This document shows positions 26,331 through 35,492 of a stretch of 64,000 nt of DNA, piece after piece. The DNA lies in assembly GCA_047345645.1 (NCBI GenBank), contig JBLEFH010000002.1; one strand, given 5' to 3'. Under the pieces are notes generated by a model. The model was given only the letters and a program-made list of their open reading frames with translations. It was not told the DNA's origin and did no database searches. Both the position numbers and the translations under genes were made by a program. Numbering within the stretch: position 1 is the stretch's first letter; each line of letters starts with the position of its first letter. The DNA is from JBLEFH01 sp047345645. Its GTDB lineage: Bacteria; Pseudomonadota; Alphaproteobacteria; Rhodobacterales; Rhodobacteraceae.

Positions 26331-27616
26331 AGCTGCACGATGCGGATCGCGACCGGATCGGCCAGCGAGGTCGGCAGCGCCTTGATCGCCTCCAGCGCAT
26401 CGTCAAGCGCGCTGCGCGGCGCGCCATGGGTGATGATCAGCACCTGCGCGCCCTCATCCTCGTTATGCGCATCCTGCATCAAGCGGTCGATGGAAATGCC
26501 ATGCTCGCCGAGAACGGTCGCGACGCGGGCGAGAACCCCCGGCGTGTCCTCCAAAAGCACCCGCAGATAATAGGCGCTGTTGCCATTCGGGGCGGCGCGG
26601 TCCATCGCCTTGAGGCTCGCGGCGGGTTGGCCAAAGACCGGCACCGTCAGCCCGCGCGCAATGTCGATCACATCGCCCATCACGGCCGAAGCGGTCGCGC
26701 CCATGCCCGCTCCGGGGCCGGACAGCACCACGCGGCCAATCGAGTCGCCCTCGACCACCACCATATTCGTGACCCCGTCGAGCTGGCCGAAATCCGACCG
26801 CGCCGGGACGAGGCAGGGCTGCATCCGCTGCTCCAGCTTGCCGTCGCTCATCCGGGCAAGGCCGAGCAGTTTGATGCGGTAGCCCAGTTCCTTGGCCTGC
26901 TGAATATCGGTCAGCGAGACCCGCTCGATGCCCTCGATATTGATGCCGTCGAAATCCACCTGCGCGCCGAAGCCGATCGCCGAGAGGAGCGCCAGCTTAT
27001 GGGCCGCGTCAATCCCGCCCACATCGAGGGTCGGATCCGCTTCGAGATAGCCGAGCCGCAGCGCATCATCGAACACATCCTCATAGGAAATGCCCTCTTT
27101 TTCCATGCGCGTCAGGATGTAGTTACAGGTGCCGTTCATCACGCCCATGATGCGGGTGATCGCGTTGCCGGCGAGCCCCTCGGTCAGCGATTTGATGATC
27201 GGAATGCCGCCCGCCACCGCCGCTTCAAAGCGGATCGTGGTGTCGTTCTTCTCGGCCTGCTCGGCAAGTGCCTGCCCATGCAGCGCCAGCATCGCCTTGT
27301 TCGCTGTCACGACCGGCTTGCCCGCTTCAAGCGCGGCTTCCACGGCGGCCTTGGCCGGCCCGTCCTCGCCGCCCATCACTTCGACGAGCAGGTCCACATC
27401 GTCCCGTTTGGCAAGCTCCGCCGGGCTGTCCTCCCAACCATAGCCGGAAATATCCACCCCGCGATCCTTGCCGCGCGAGCGGGCGGAAACGGCAGTAATC
27501 TCAATCGGCCGACCCGCACGGGCCGCAATCATCTCACCATGGCTCTGAATAATGGTCACAATCCCGGTTCCCACGGTGCCCAGTCCCGCAAGTCCGATTC
27601 GAAGTGCCTTCGCCAT
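26327..27616 (-). CDS. hom: Homoserine dehydrogenase
   Basis: This enzyme reduces aspartate semialdehyde to homoserine for threonine and methionine synthesis. The 429-residue monofunctional form has an N-terminal Rossmann GLAGLGTVGTG (about 8-18). The catalytic-domain segments EAAVAGGIPIIKSLTEGLAGN and DPTLDVGGIDAAHKLALL are present. The C-terminal ACT domain (YLRVLLEDTPGVLARVATVLGEHGISI) suggests threonine feedback control. No aspartokinase domain is fused. The GNAT gene is coupled downstream. Confidence 0.96.
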   Translation of the reverse strand: MAKALRIGLAGLGTVGTGIVTIIQSHGEMIAARAGRPIEITAVSARSRGKDRGVDISGYGWEDSPAELAKRDDVDLLVEVMGGEDGPAKAAVEAALEAGKPVVTANKAMLALHGQALAEQAEKNDTTIRFEAAVAGGIPIIKSLTEGLAGNAITRIMGVMNGTCNYILTRMEKEGISYEDVFDDALRLGYLEADPTLDVGGIDAAHKLALLSAIGFGAQVDFDGINIEGIERVSLTDIQQAKELGYRIKLLGLARMSDGKLEQRMQPCLVPARSDFGQLDGVTNMVVVEGDSIGRVVLSGPGAGMGATASAVMGDVIDIARGLTVPVFGQPAASLKAMDRAAPNGNSAYYLRVLLEDTPGVLARVATVLGEHGISIDRLMQDAHNEDEGAQVLIITHGAPRSALDDALEAIKALPTSLADPVAIRIVQL

Positions 27617-27771
27617 GATAAGTGTCCTTTCGCGTTGTGCCGAAGGGGTTAGCGACTAACGCGGCAGGGAGCAAGGGCGGGGGTTAGGATGGTGGAATTC
27701 AGAACCGTTTCTTTGACGATTTTTCTGGATGTATCCTCTTGCGTGTCGCCAAGGCCAAGTTTGGCAAAGCC

Positions 27772-28176
27772 TCAGCTACACCCCGGCGACAGAAGCCAAT
27801 ATTGCGAGTCCGCCGTTTCACCATAGCTGGCTCTGGACGCATCGCGCTGCACCACCAGTTTGGACGGGGGCTCACATGTGACACCCATCTGACGCGCGAT
27901 ATGCAGGACCGCATCGACCGCGCCGCGCTCATCTTGCGGAGCCACATTTGAGAACGTCGTCTCTTTCTTCGTGGTGACCCGCCAGCCTTGTTTCTCGCCC
28001 TCGGGCGTGATGGTGTAGACATTTCCTCTCACCATCACGGCGAACATTCCGGGTGCCTGCATGATCGTTTTAGGCGCCTCGTAAACCATCGCCTTGCCCT
28101 CTGAATCCGGGCCTGTCTCATAGGACTGGCAGCCGGCGAGAGCGACGAGCAGGATTGCGATATATGCGAGTTTCAT
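27772..28176 (-). CDS. Small lipoprotein of unknown function
   Basis: A 134-residue protein with a lipoprotein signal: MKLAYIAILLVALAGC, with the lipobox cysteine at residue 16. The mature part has an extended strand-rich body (FAVMVRGNVYTITPEGEKQGWRVTTKKETTF) and two further cysteines (TCEPPSK and the second-to-last residue in SPGCS) that could pair. ATG 28176 is preferred over an in-frame TTG at 28191. It is modestly less GC-rich than neighbours. No partner gene is evident. Confidence 0.7.
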   Translation of the reverse strand: MKLAYIAILLVALAGCQSYETGPDSEGKAMVYEAPKTIMQAPGMFAVMVRGNVYTITPEGEKQGWRVTTKKETTFSNVAPQDERGAVDAVLHIARQMGVTCEPPSKLVVQRDASRASYGETADSQYWLLSPGCS

Positions 28177-28258
28177 CCGTAAATTTTCCAATCAATACAT
28201 AAATTCGTTGGCTTAACATGTTCACAGCATGGAGTGCGCCACAGGTATTTGCGGCGCT

Positions 28259-28918
28259 TCATGCGCTCTCAGCCCTACATATCCGATAAGGCATTAACAA
28301 GGGTTGTAGATGTTTGGGATACCCCTCCGCCTCATATCCCAACACATACCCCTCAAACGCGGTGACCGAGAACGGCCAAGGGTCCACGGTGATCTCAACG
28401 CCGTTCACGCGGTAGGTCAGCTCGGCCATTTCGCCCGCGCCGGACGTGACGGTTTTGCGGCGTTCGGTCTCATGCTCGTAGCAAAAATCGAAGGCGATGC
28501 TGTCGCAGAGATCGGTGATTGTGTCGGCCTCGGCGAAGGCGTCGGGGGTGGCGGTCGCTTGCGGCATCAGTTCCGCGATCCGAGCGTCGAGGCGGGCGCA
28601 GAGGGCGGTTTCGTTCCCCCAGCTCATCAGGCGGCGGACATGGTTCAGCACGACGATTTCGGCGTCGATATTGGCGTAACCCGTCGCGATCCAGCGCTCG
28701 ACCTGCGCGGCGCGGTCCGCAGAGGTGATCGACCGGATTTCCGCCGTGTCGAGTTCGCCAAAAGCGCGGTCATGGGTGGCGATGCCGAGCAGGAGCGCCG
28801 CGCGGTCGATGGCGGGCAGGGCGAAACGCGCATTGCCCCAATGGAGCGCGAGCGCGCCGCAGAGGCGCAGATGTTCCGACTGCGGCACCACAATCGCGCG
28901 TTTCGTGCTGGCAAACAT
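28259..28918 (-). CDS. DUF3891-like protein
   Basis: A 219-residue cytoplasmic protein. The N-terminus follows the pattern IVVPQSEHLRLCGALALHW and then AALLLGIATHDRAFGELD, which resembles DUF3891 proteins with conserved His and His-Asp pairs. This suggests a metal-binding all-helical domain, perhaps HD-like, though that is inference. The rest includes DLCDSIAFDFCYEHETERR and VEITVDPWPFSVTAFEGYVLGYEAEGYP. The family assignment is from memory of the motif spacing. It lies between a lipoprotein and a Hint-domain gene with no overlap. Confidence 0.6.
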   Translation of the reverse strand: MFASTKRAIVVPQSEHLRLCGALALHWGNARFALPAIDRAALLLGIATHDRAFGELDTAEIRSITSADRAAQVERWIATGYANIDAEIVVLNHVRRLMSWGNETALCARLDARIAELMPQATATPDAFAEADTITDLCDSIAFDFCYEHETERRKTVTSGAGEMAELTYRVNGVEITVDPWPFSVTAFEGYVLGYEAEGYPKHLQPLLMPYRICRAESA

Positions 28919-28971
28919 GGGGTAAGGCTAGAGGCGGGACCGGCGTTCCGCAAGCCTCTCGCACCGCCGGG

Positions 28972-30027
28972 TCAGAGGGAGAGCAGCGGTTGTTGCGGGT
29001 TCTTCAGATGCCGTTTGACCAGTTGCGCCTGCCGCTTGCCGCGGGCGACGGGTTTGCAGAGCGGCGGGCGCTCGGCGCGCGGTTCTTGCAGCAGATGGTG
29101 GGTCAAATCCGGGAAGATGGTGAGGATTTCATGGACCGCGTCCTGCCCCAGCATGTCGAGCGCCTGCGGGCCGAGATAGAGGGTTTCGGCCAGCGCACCC
29201 TCGGCCGTGACCACCTCATGCTGATCGCAAAGGAAGTGGACATAGGTGATCTCGGCGACATCATCGGCGATCTCAATCCCCGGATAATCCAGCAATTTCT
29301 TGGCCGGGATCAGCACGTCCTCGCCGTCGAACATCCGCGCGACGATCTTGGAGCGGAGCAGGATGCGGTGCTGCGGGGAGACCAGCAGATCGCGGGCGGG
29401 AAGGTTCGGGCCGAGCGCGCCGGCACGGATGCGGATCGGGGTGAGGTCGGGATTGGTGGCGAGATCCTCTGCGGAGAAATGCCGCTGCCCGGTCCATTTG
29501 ATCGCCTGCGGGCCATGCTCCAACGTCATCACCCTGTCGCCCTTGGCGAGCGTCTCCACGGGGCGCGCGCCGGTGTCGGTCTCGATCATCGTTCCTGCGG
29601 CAAAACAGACGAAATCGTCGAAAGGGGTGTCGCCGACAATGTCATAAGACAGGAAATTCACCGTCGAGCCCGGTTCCACCGCGAACTGGAAAGCCGTATA
29701 GCGGGTGCCGCCCACAACGATCTGGTTCGCTTCGCCGGTGATCACATCGCCATTGGGCGTCGTCACCTCGACCTCATAGGTCACGCGGGAATAGACGCCG
29801 GTGCCAATAGGCTTGCCGTCGAAGGCTTCGGCCAGAACCTGCTGCGAGTCATCGCGCGACTGTCCGTTGTTATTATTGTTGTCTTGCAGGATGTTATCGT
29901 CATCCTCGATGGCAATGTCGAGCGGGGTCGCGGTGTCCTCGATCTCGTAAATCCCGAGTTCCAGATTGCTGCGGTTCGGATCGAACGCGCTGCCGCGATA
30001 GACGTAACCGAACTCATAAATCGCCAT
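28972..30027 (-). CDS. Hint-domain protein
   Basis: A 351-residue protein with a Hint (intein/hedgehog-like) domain over about residues 141-290. It opens with CFAAGTMIETDTGARPVETLAKGDRVMT, the Cys being the nucleophile position, and includes the block-B-like LLVSPQHRILL with its His. The first 140 residues are non-homologous and polar, with an Asn run (QDNNNNNGQ), and may be the processed or exported part. Such proteins are frequent in Rhodobacteraceae and probably self-cleave, but no clear C-terminal Asn block is seen here. The function is unknown. Confidence 0.8.
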   Translation of the reverse strand: MAIYEFGYVYRGSAFDPNRSNLELGIYEIEDTATPLDIAIEDDDNILQDNNNNNGQSRDDSQQVLAEAFDGKPIGTGVYSRVTYEVEVTTPNGDVITGEANQIVVGGTRYTAFQFAVEPGSTVNFLSYDIVGDTPFDDFVCFAAGTMIETDTGARPVETLAKGDRVMTLEHGPQAIKWTGQRHFSAEDLATNPDLTPIRIRAGALGPNLPARDLLVSPQHRILLRSKIVARMFDGEDVLIPAKKLLDYPGIEIADDVAEITYVHFLCDQHEVVTAEGALAETLYLGPQALDMLGQDAVHEILTIFPDLTHHLLQEPRAERPPLCKPVARGKRQAQLVKRHLKNPQQPLLSL

Positions 30028-30171
30028 GGTTCTGCCTTTCCCGCCGGGGTGGTGCGGCGTGTTTCTGGCTGATTACTTTCTCATGAAAACCCGCCGTTTC
30101 AAGCCTTTCGCGCCCATTTGCTGGAAAAAATCGCCGCGAATACACAGCGGCGGGCCCGAAATCTCGGGAGA

Positions 30172-30204
30172 ACAGGCAGCGATCTCGGGGCGCTGCCTGT
30201 CGTT
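30172..30204. terminator. Hairpin downstream of the aminotransferase gene
   Basis: ACAGGCAGCG (30172-30181) pairs with CGCTGCCTGT (30191-30200) around a 9-base loop, 16 bases past the aminotransferase stop. The better T run (CGTTTT) is on the plus strand, so on the minus strand it is only a weak terminator. The 188-base gap 30028-30215 contains no gene I can support. Confidence 0.45.
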
Positions 30205-30215
30205 TTACATGCGGA

Positions 30216-31436
30216 TTAGTTGTCGTACTCGGCTAGAATCCGGTCCGCGTCGTCCATCATGCGTTTGACGTTGCGCGCGGCCTGACGGATGCGCTGCTCG
30301 TTTTCCACGAGGCCGAGGCGGACATAGCCTTCGCCATATTCGCCGAAACCGACACCGGGCGAGACGGCGACTTCGGCCTCGCGGAGCAGGATTTTTGAGA
30401 ATTCCATGGAGCCGAGATGGGCAAATGTCTCGGGGACCGGGGCCCAGGCGAACATGGTGGCGGGCGGCGGCGGGATGTCCCAGCCGGCGCGGCCCATGGT
30501 TTCGCACAGCACATCGCGGCGGGATTTATAGACGCCGCGGATCTCCGCGATGCAGTCGTCCGGCCCGTTGAGCGCAGCGGCGGCGGCGACCTGAACCGGG
30601 GTGAAAGCGCCATAATCAAGATAGCTTTTGATCCGGGTCAGCGCCGAAATCAGGTGATGATTGCCGACCGCGAACCCCATGCGCCAGCCGGGCATGGAGT
30701 ATGTTTTCGACAGCGACGTGAACTCGACCGCCACCTCTTTCGCACCCTCGACTTGCAGGATCGAAGGGGGCGGGTTGCCGTCGAAATAGATCTCCGCATA
30801 GGCGAGATCGGAGAGAACCCAGATCTCGTGTTTCTTCGCGAAGGCCACGAGTTCCTTGTAAAAATCGAGATCGCAGACCTGCGCGGTCGGGTTCGACGGG
30901 AAGCTGACGACAATTGCCGCCGGGCTCGGCACGGAATGCTTCACCGCCTGATCGAGCGCGCGCATATAGGCTTCCGGCTCAAACCGCCCATTATGCAGCG
31001 CGGCAACATGTCGCAGATTGCCGCCCGCGATCATGAAACCGTAGGGGTGGATGGGGTAGGACGGGTTCGGCACCAGCATCACATCGCCGGGCGCGGTGAT
31101 CGCCATGGCGAGGTTGGCGAGCGCTTCCTTGGAGCCGAGGGAGGCGATCACCTCGGTGTCCGGGTTCAGCTTCACGCCAAAGCGGCGCTCGTAATAGCCC
31201 GCTTGCGCGCGGCGCAAACCGGGGATGCCGCGTGAGACCGAATAGCGATGTGTGCGCGGCTTCTGCACGGTCTCGATCAGCTTGTCGACGATATGTTTGG
31301 GCGTGTCCATATCCGGGTTGCCCATGCCGAAGTCGATAATGTCCATCCCGCCCGCGCGATACTCGGCCTTGAGGCGGTTCACCTCGGCAAAGACGTAAGG
31401 GGGAAGGCGTTTGATGCGGTGAAAATCTGTGTTCAT
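30216..31436 (-). CDS. alaC: AlaC-type class I/II aminotransferase
   Basis: A 406-residue PLP-dependent fold-type I aminotransferase. The PLP lysine is Lys244 in TSLSKTYSMPGWRMGF, with IIDFGMGNPDMDTP at the N-terminus, VVSFPSNPTAQ for cofactor/substrate contact and VRLGLVENEQRIRQAARN at the end. The sequence matches the alanine/glutamate-pyruvate aminotransferase (AlaC) branch related to LL-diaminopimelate aminotransferases. Both labels are used for this group, so the exact substrate is uncertain. The frame is open further upstream, but ATG 31436 gives the family N-terminus. Confidence 0.85.
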   Translation of the reverse strand: MNTDFHRIKRLPPYVFAEVNRLKAEYRAGGMDIIDFGMGNPDMDTPKHIVDKLIETVQKPRTHRYSVSRGIPGLRRAQAGYYERRFGVKLNPDTEVIASLGSKEALANLAMAITAPGDVMLVPNPSYPIHPYGFMIAGGNLRHVAALHNGRFEPEAYMRALDQAVKHSVPSPAAIVVSFPSNPTAQVCDLDFYKELVAFAKKHEIWVLSDLAYAEIYFDGNPPPSILQVEGAKEVAVEFTSLSKTYSMPGWRMGFAVGNHHLISALTRIKSYLDYGAFTPVQVAAAAALNGPDDCIAEIRGVYKSRRDVLCETMGRAGWDIPPPPATMFAWAPVPETFAHLGSMEFSKILLREAEVAVSPGVGFGEYGEGYVRLGLVENEQRIRQAARNVKRMMDDADRILAEYDN

Positions 31437-31473
31437 AGGTTCGGTTTCCAAGCTCCGGCATCTCTGGCCGGGA

Positions 31474-31824
31474 TCAGGAGGGGTCGTCGTTTTGACGGGA
31501 AAGATCGGTCGGGGGGAGGGAGGCTGACTGTAGCCTTGCGGCACGGGCCTCCAGCGCCTCCAGCCGCGCCTGCATATCGTCGCCGCCCGCAGGCGCAAGG
31601 CCGCTCGCGCGCGCGTCGAGCGCTGCGGCGTCGGCGGCCAGACGGCCCTCGCGCAACATCTCTTCGGCATCGCCCGCAATCGGGGCGCTCGCCGCATCCG
31701 CTTCGGCAATCGTCATCAAGTGCGGCGCATCGGCCCGATTCCCGGTTTGTTTCGTCACGTCACTTGGTATAGTGTCGGGGACCGAACAGGATGCAAGGAG
31801 CAGAAGGCAAAACGGTCGCAGCAT
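31474..31824 (-). CDS. Small lipoprotein with C-terminal helix
   Basis: A 116-residue protein with a short lipoprotein signal MLRPFCLLLLASC, lipid-attachment Cys at 13. An Ala-rich charged helix follows, including AARLEALEARAARLQ-type heptads that could form a coiled coil. I do not recognise the family. It is divergent from phaC (114-base spacer) and upstream of alaC by 37 bases, so it may be co-transcribed with alaC. Confidence 0.6.
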   Translation of the reverse strand: MLRPFCLLLLASCSVPDTIPSDVTKQTGNRADAPHLMTIAEADAASAPIAGDAEEMLREGRLAADAAALDARASGLAPAGGDDMQARLEALEARAARLQSASLPPTDLSRQNDDPS

Positions 31825-31874
31825 GGGATGTCAGTTTTGCCTTGATTATTGTTCGAAACCTCTTTGCATTGATA

Positions 31875-31894
31875 GCCAAACCTCGGCTGTTGGC
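31875..31894. promoter_or_regulatory. Inverted repeat in the phaC upstream region
   Basis: GCCAA-N10-TTGGC lies 44 bases before the phaC start, in the spacer shared with the divergent lipoprotein gene. It could be an operator, for instance for the TetR encoded behind phaC. The half-sites are only five bases, so chance occurrence is possible. Confidence 0.3.
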
Positions 31895-31938
31895 AAGGGT
31901 GCGCCGCAGCAAGCTGAAGAAAATGGGAGCAAAGTGGA

Positions 31939-33780
31939 ATGAGCAACAATCAGAGTGCAGCCGAAGCCTTCGATCCAACATCCCCTGAATTCAGCGCGAA
32001 TATGACGAAGGCTGGCGAGTTAACGCAAAAGATCTGGCAGGAATTCATGGAATCCGGCCTTGGCGATGAAACCCCCGCCCCCTCTGATCCGCTCAACACC
32101 ACGCCCGCCTTCACCCATCTGGTGCAGGCGATGATGACGCATCCGGCGCAGACCAGCCGCATGATGTTCGGCTTCTGGCGCGATCAGGCGGATCTGTGGA
32201 CGCGCACGGGCCTGAAATTCTGGGAGCAATTCGGCCGCACGGAACTCACCGCTGAGCCGCTCGCGAGCGGCAAGCCGCGCAACAAGCGCTTTGCCCATGA
32301 TGAGTGGGAAAAGAACCCGATGCTCTCCTATATCCGCGAGAGTTACGAGTTGGCCGCCAAGCATCTGCGGGAAATGGCGGTCGAGATGGGCAATGATCTC
32401 AACGACCGGGACCGCCGCAAGGTGGAGTTCTACACCCGCAATTTCATCGAAGCGATGAACCCGGCGAACTTCGCCGCCCTCAACCCCGAGGTGATGGAAA
32501 CGACCAGCAAGGAGCAGGGCGCGAACCTCGTGCGCGGGCTGGAAATGATGCTGAAAGATCTGCGCCGCGGCCATGGTCAGCTTTCGATCAGCCAGACCGA
32601 TATGGACGCCTTCAAGGTCGGCGACGACATGGCCAACACGCCCGGCAAGGTGATCTTCCAGAACGAGCTGTTCCAGCTCATCCAATACGCGCCGACGACC
32701 GAAAAGGTCTATGCCAAGCCGGTGCTGATCATTCCGCCCTGGATCAACAAATTCTACATTCTCGACCTCAACGAAGAGAAAAGCTTCGTGCGCTGGCTGG
32801 TCGGGCAGGGCTACACCGTGTTCATGCTCAGCTGGGTCAACCCGAGCCCCGCCAATATCGACGAGACATGGGAAAGCTATGTCAAAAAGGGCGGCATGAC
32901 CGCCATCGAGAAGGTGCTGGAGGAGACCGGGCAGGACGATCTCAACCTCATCGCCTATTGCATCGGGGGCACCATGACCGGCGTGATGGCGTCGCATATG
33001 TGCGGGGCGGGGGATGATCGGCTCAACTCGATCACCTTCTTCACCGCCCAGCATGAATTCTCCGATCCGGGCGATCTGCAGGTCTTTATCGACGAGCAGC
33101 AGATCCAGAGCCTCGATGCGATGATGGAAAAGGGCGTGTTGCCTGCGACGGCCATGTCCTCAGCCTTCAATATGATGCGCTCGAATGATCTGATCTGGAG
33201 CTATGTGGTCAACAACTACATGCTCGGCAAAAAGCCGATTGCCTTCGATCTGCTCTACTGGAACGCGGATTCCACGGCGATGGTGCCGAATGTGCATCAC
33301 TACTATCTCGAATCCTTTTACAACAACAACGACTTGGCCAAAGGCAACCTGACCTTTGAGGGCAAGCCGGTGGATCTCGGCAAGATCAACGTCCCGGTCT
33401 TCCACGTCGCCGCGCGCGAGGACCATATCGCGCCCGCCGCTTCGGTCTATCGCGGGGCGAAACTGCTGACCGGCGCGGATGTGACCTACACGCTCTCCGG
33501 CTCCGGCCATATCGCCGGGATCGTCAACCCGCCGGTGAAGAACAAATATCAGTATTGGGTCAATGACACGCTGGAGCCGGGCACCGTAGAGGAATGGATC
33601 GAGGGCGCCGAGGAGCATCCGGGCAGCTGGTGGCCCCATTGGGAGCAATGGCTGCGTCCGCTCGCCGGAGGCCGCAAGGCGACCAAGGCGCGCGAGCCGG
33701 GCGAGGTTCTCGGCACCATCGAGGATGCGCCGGGCAGCTATGTGCGCGTGAGCCACAGCACCACGGCCACGAAGGACTGA
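31939..33780 (+). CDS. phaC: Class I poly(3-hydroxyalkanoate) synthase PhaC
   Basis: PhaC polymerises 3-hydroxyacyl-CoA into storage granules. The 613-residue protein has the N-terminal synthase region (about 80-250) and an alpha/beta-hydrolase catalytic core. The lipase-like box is AYCIGGT with Cys341, the acid is Asp495 (AREDHIAP) and the base His524 (GSGHIAG). Size fits class I, which needs no PhaE or PhaR subunit. The neighbouring phaZ, phaP and phaR genes common in this family are not beside it. Instead a TetR regulator gene overlaps its stop codon. Confidence 0.96.
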   Translation: MSNNQSAAEAFDPTSPEFSANMTKAGELTQKIWQEFMESGLGDETPAPSDPLNTTPAFTHLVQAMMTHPAQTSRMMFGFWRDQADLWTRTGLKFWEQFGRTELTAEPLASGKPRNKRFAHDEWEKNPMLSYIRESYELAAKHLREMAVEMGNDLNDRDRRKVEFYTRNFIEAMNPANFAALNPEVMETTSKEQGANLVRGLEMMLKDLRRGHGQLSISQTDMDAFKVGDDMANTPGKVIFQNELFQLIQYAPTTEKVYAKPVLIIPPWINKFYILDLNEEKSFVRWLVGQGYTVFMLSWVNPSPANIDETWESYVKKGGMTAIEKVLEETGQDDLNLIAYCIGGTMTGVMASHMCGAGDDRLNSITFFTAQHEFSDPGDLQVFIDEQQIQSLDAMMEKGVLPATAMSSAFNMMRSNDLIWSYVVNNYMLGKKPIAFDLLYWNADSTAMVPNVHHYYLESFYNNNDLAKGNLTFEGKPVDLGKINVPVFHVAAREDHIAPAASVYRGAKLLTGADVTYTLSGSGHIAGIVNPPVKNKYQYWVNDTLEPGTVEEWIEGAEEHPGSWWPHWEQWLRPLAGGRKATKAREPGEVLGTIEDAPGSYVRVSHSTTATKD

Positions 33781-34340
33781 TGGCGCGAAAATCCGGGGTG
33801 AGTGGGGCAGACACCGCGCGGGCGATCCGGGCGGCGGCGCTGAAATTGATTGCCCGGCATGGCTATGCGGCGGTCTCCATGCGGCAGATCGCCAAGGAGG
33901 TCGGCGTGCAGGCGGGCGCGCTCTATCTCTATGTGCCCGACAAGCAATCCCTGCTAATGGAACTCATGGAAGGCCACATGACCGCGCTGCTCGCGGCCTG
34001 GGACGCGGCGGAGAAAGAGACGCCCGACCCGCTCGCCGCCTTCGTCCGCTTCCATCTCGATTACCACCTCGACCGCCGCGACGAGGTCTTCATCGCCTAT
34101 ATGGAACTGCGCAATCTGGAGCCAGAGAATTTCGCCCGGATTGAAGGGCTTCGGCGGGACTATGAAAGCATCCTGCGCGGTATTCTGGAGGCGCGCGGCA
34201 CGACGGACGCCAATGTCGAAACCCGCGCCCTCATCGCCATGCTGACCGGCGTGACCAATTGGTATGACGAAGGCGGCCCCCTCAGCCGCGACGCGCTCAT
34301 CGCACGCTATCAGGAGATGGCGAAGGGGGTTGTGGAGTAG
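33780..34340 (+). CDS. TetR-family regulator coupled to phaC
   Basis: A 186-residue transcriptional regulator with an N-terminal TetR helix-turn-helix (RAAALKLIARHGYAAVSMRQIAKEVGVQAGALYLYVPDKQSLL) and a variable ligand-binding C-terminus ending LTGVTNWYDEGGPLSRDALIARYQEMAKG. That C-terminal pattern resembles acyl-CoA-responsive members, but this is inference. Its ATG overlaps the phaC TGA (TGATG at 33778-33782), making coupled synthesis likely. It may respond to acyl-CoA or polymer precursors and regulate phaC itself. Confidence 0.85.
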   Translation: MARKSGVSGADTARAIRAAALKLIARHGYAAVSMRQIAKEVGVQAGALYLYVPDKQSLLMELMEGHMTALLAAWDAAEKETPDPLAAFVRFHLDYHLDRRDEVFIAYMELRNLEPENFARIEGLRRDYESILRGILEARGTTDANVETRALIAMLTGVTNWYDEGGPLSRDALIARYQEMAKGVVE

Positions 34341-34409
34341 CTTAGTTGGATAAATTAAGTAGCGTCTCCTCTTCAAGGTCGCAGAAGTATTTGAATGTTT
34401 CGATAGCGC

Positions 34410-35492
34410 TCAGTTTGAATTTTCTTTGTCTACATAGGTTGGCCGATTTTCACCGACGACGTTTTGACCGCTATCGAAACCTTCGATTTCTCTCGCAACC
34501 TTTTCAAGCACGTCCGACTTGCCTCTGTTTGCTTCTAAAAATTCCGCTACCACCTTTGCTGCACTGCGCTGCATCTTAGTGCGCCCACTCGGCTGGTTTG
34601 GGGGCGCTGCGATACTTTGCTCGACAATGTTTCTGAGAATTACCGTAAAGTTTAAGGAATCAACCGGTTTAAGATTTTCAAGTTGATTAACATATAATGT
34701 CATGCGCTCTGAGCTCTCGCCCGCCATATGTGAGCGTAGCATTGTATATAAGAGTCCTATTTCCGGGTATCTGTATTCAATAACTTTTATACTCTCTAAA
34801 TGCATCTCATAAACCGCTGACAAATGTTCTTTATTTATCCATTCAATTGGTAAATAATTTGATCCGATAAGAATATTCCCAAAGCTTTGAGATAATACGC
34901 GATGAGTATCTTCGCTAAGAAAATCTAAATCTTCACCATTAAATTCTTTCACATTTTCGAGAATAGATATTATTTCGACATCCCTATCAACCATAGCAAA
35001 GTTTCTGATTAGCTTATCAGCAAACATCAGAAGGTCGTCCATCCGCTCCTTCCAGCGAACCTTCTCCTGTTGGGGGATGTCGTTATCGTTCAGGCTTGTT
35101 TTGATTGTTTCAGATAGATTTTCCCATACGATCATAGCTTCTTTTATCTGAGTGTCAGTAAAGCCATCGTCTCGTTCCATTAGCGTCGCGAAAACGCTTG
35201 CCGCAGCGAAGTCTGCACTATATTCAGCTGCTAAATATTGCCGGTCTATTCGTTCTGATACAGCTTCCTCAGCCGCGCTCGTTATAGAGGATTTAATATA
35301 AAGAGTTGCGATTGTTCCCGAAATCAGAAGGACAACAGGGATAACCACCGCGGCGGTTTGTATGAGCCTGCCAATACGCTTTTCAGCGCGTTCGTCTGAG
35401 CGTTCGTTGACTTGCGCCGTGATTTTACTAACGAATAGATCGTAGTATTGTTCATTTGCAAGCGCCGCGTCGGCAACATCTTTTTCAGCCAT
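34410..35492 (-). CDS. AT-rich single-TM protein of unknown function
   Basis: A 360-residue protein I do not recognise. About 40 hydrophilic N-terminal residues (FVSKITAQVNERSDERAEKR) precede one membrane helix (LIQTAAVVIPVVLLISGTIATLYI, about 43-66). The remaining ~290 residues are mostly helical and acidic, predicted outside or as a sensor-like domain, without catalytic motifs. Codon use and base composition are strikingly AT-rich compared with both flanks, and the flanking gap 35493-35623 is AT-rich too. This suggests recent horizontal transfer. It converges with the phaC-tetR pair. An intact frame of this length supports a real gene. Confidence 0.75.
   Translation of the reverse strand: MAEKDVADAALANEQYYDLFVSKITAQVNERSDERAEKRIGRLIQTAAVVIPVVLLISGTIATLYIKSSITSAAEEAVSERIDRQYLAAEYSADFAAASVFATLMERDDGFTDTQIKEAMIVWENLSETIKTSLNDNDIPQQEKVRWKERMDDLLMFADKLIRNFAMVDRDVEIISILENVKEFNGEDLDFLSEDTHRVLSQSFGNILIGSNYLPIEWINKEHLSAVYEMHLESIKVIEYRYPEIGLLYTMLRSHMAGESSERMTLYVNQLENLKPVDSLNFTVILRNIVEQSIAAPPNQPSGRTKMQRSAAKVVAEFLEANRGKSDVLEKVAREIEGFDSGQNVVGENRPTYVDKENSN

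Noticed and set aside
30216..31709. Aminotransferase with a long N-terminal extension to 31709
   Set aside because: The extension overlaps the lipoprotein gene at 31474 in another frame and does not match the family; ATG 31436 gives the usual start.
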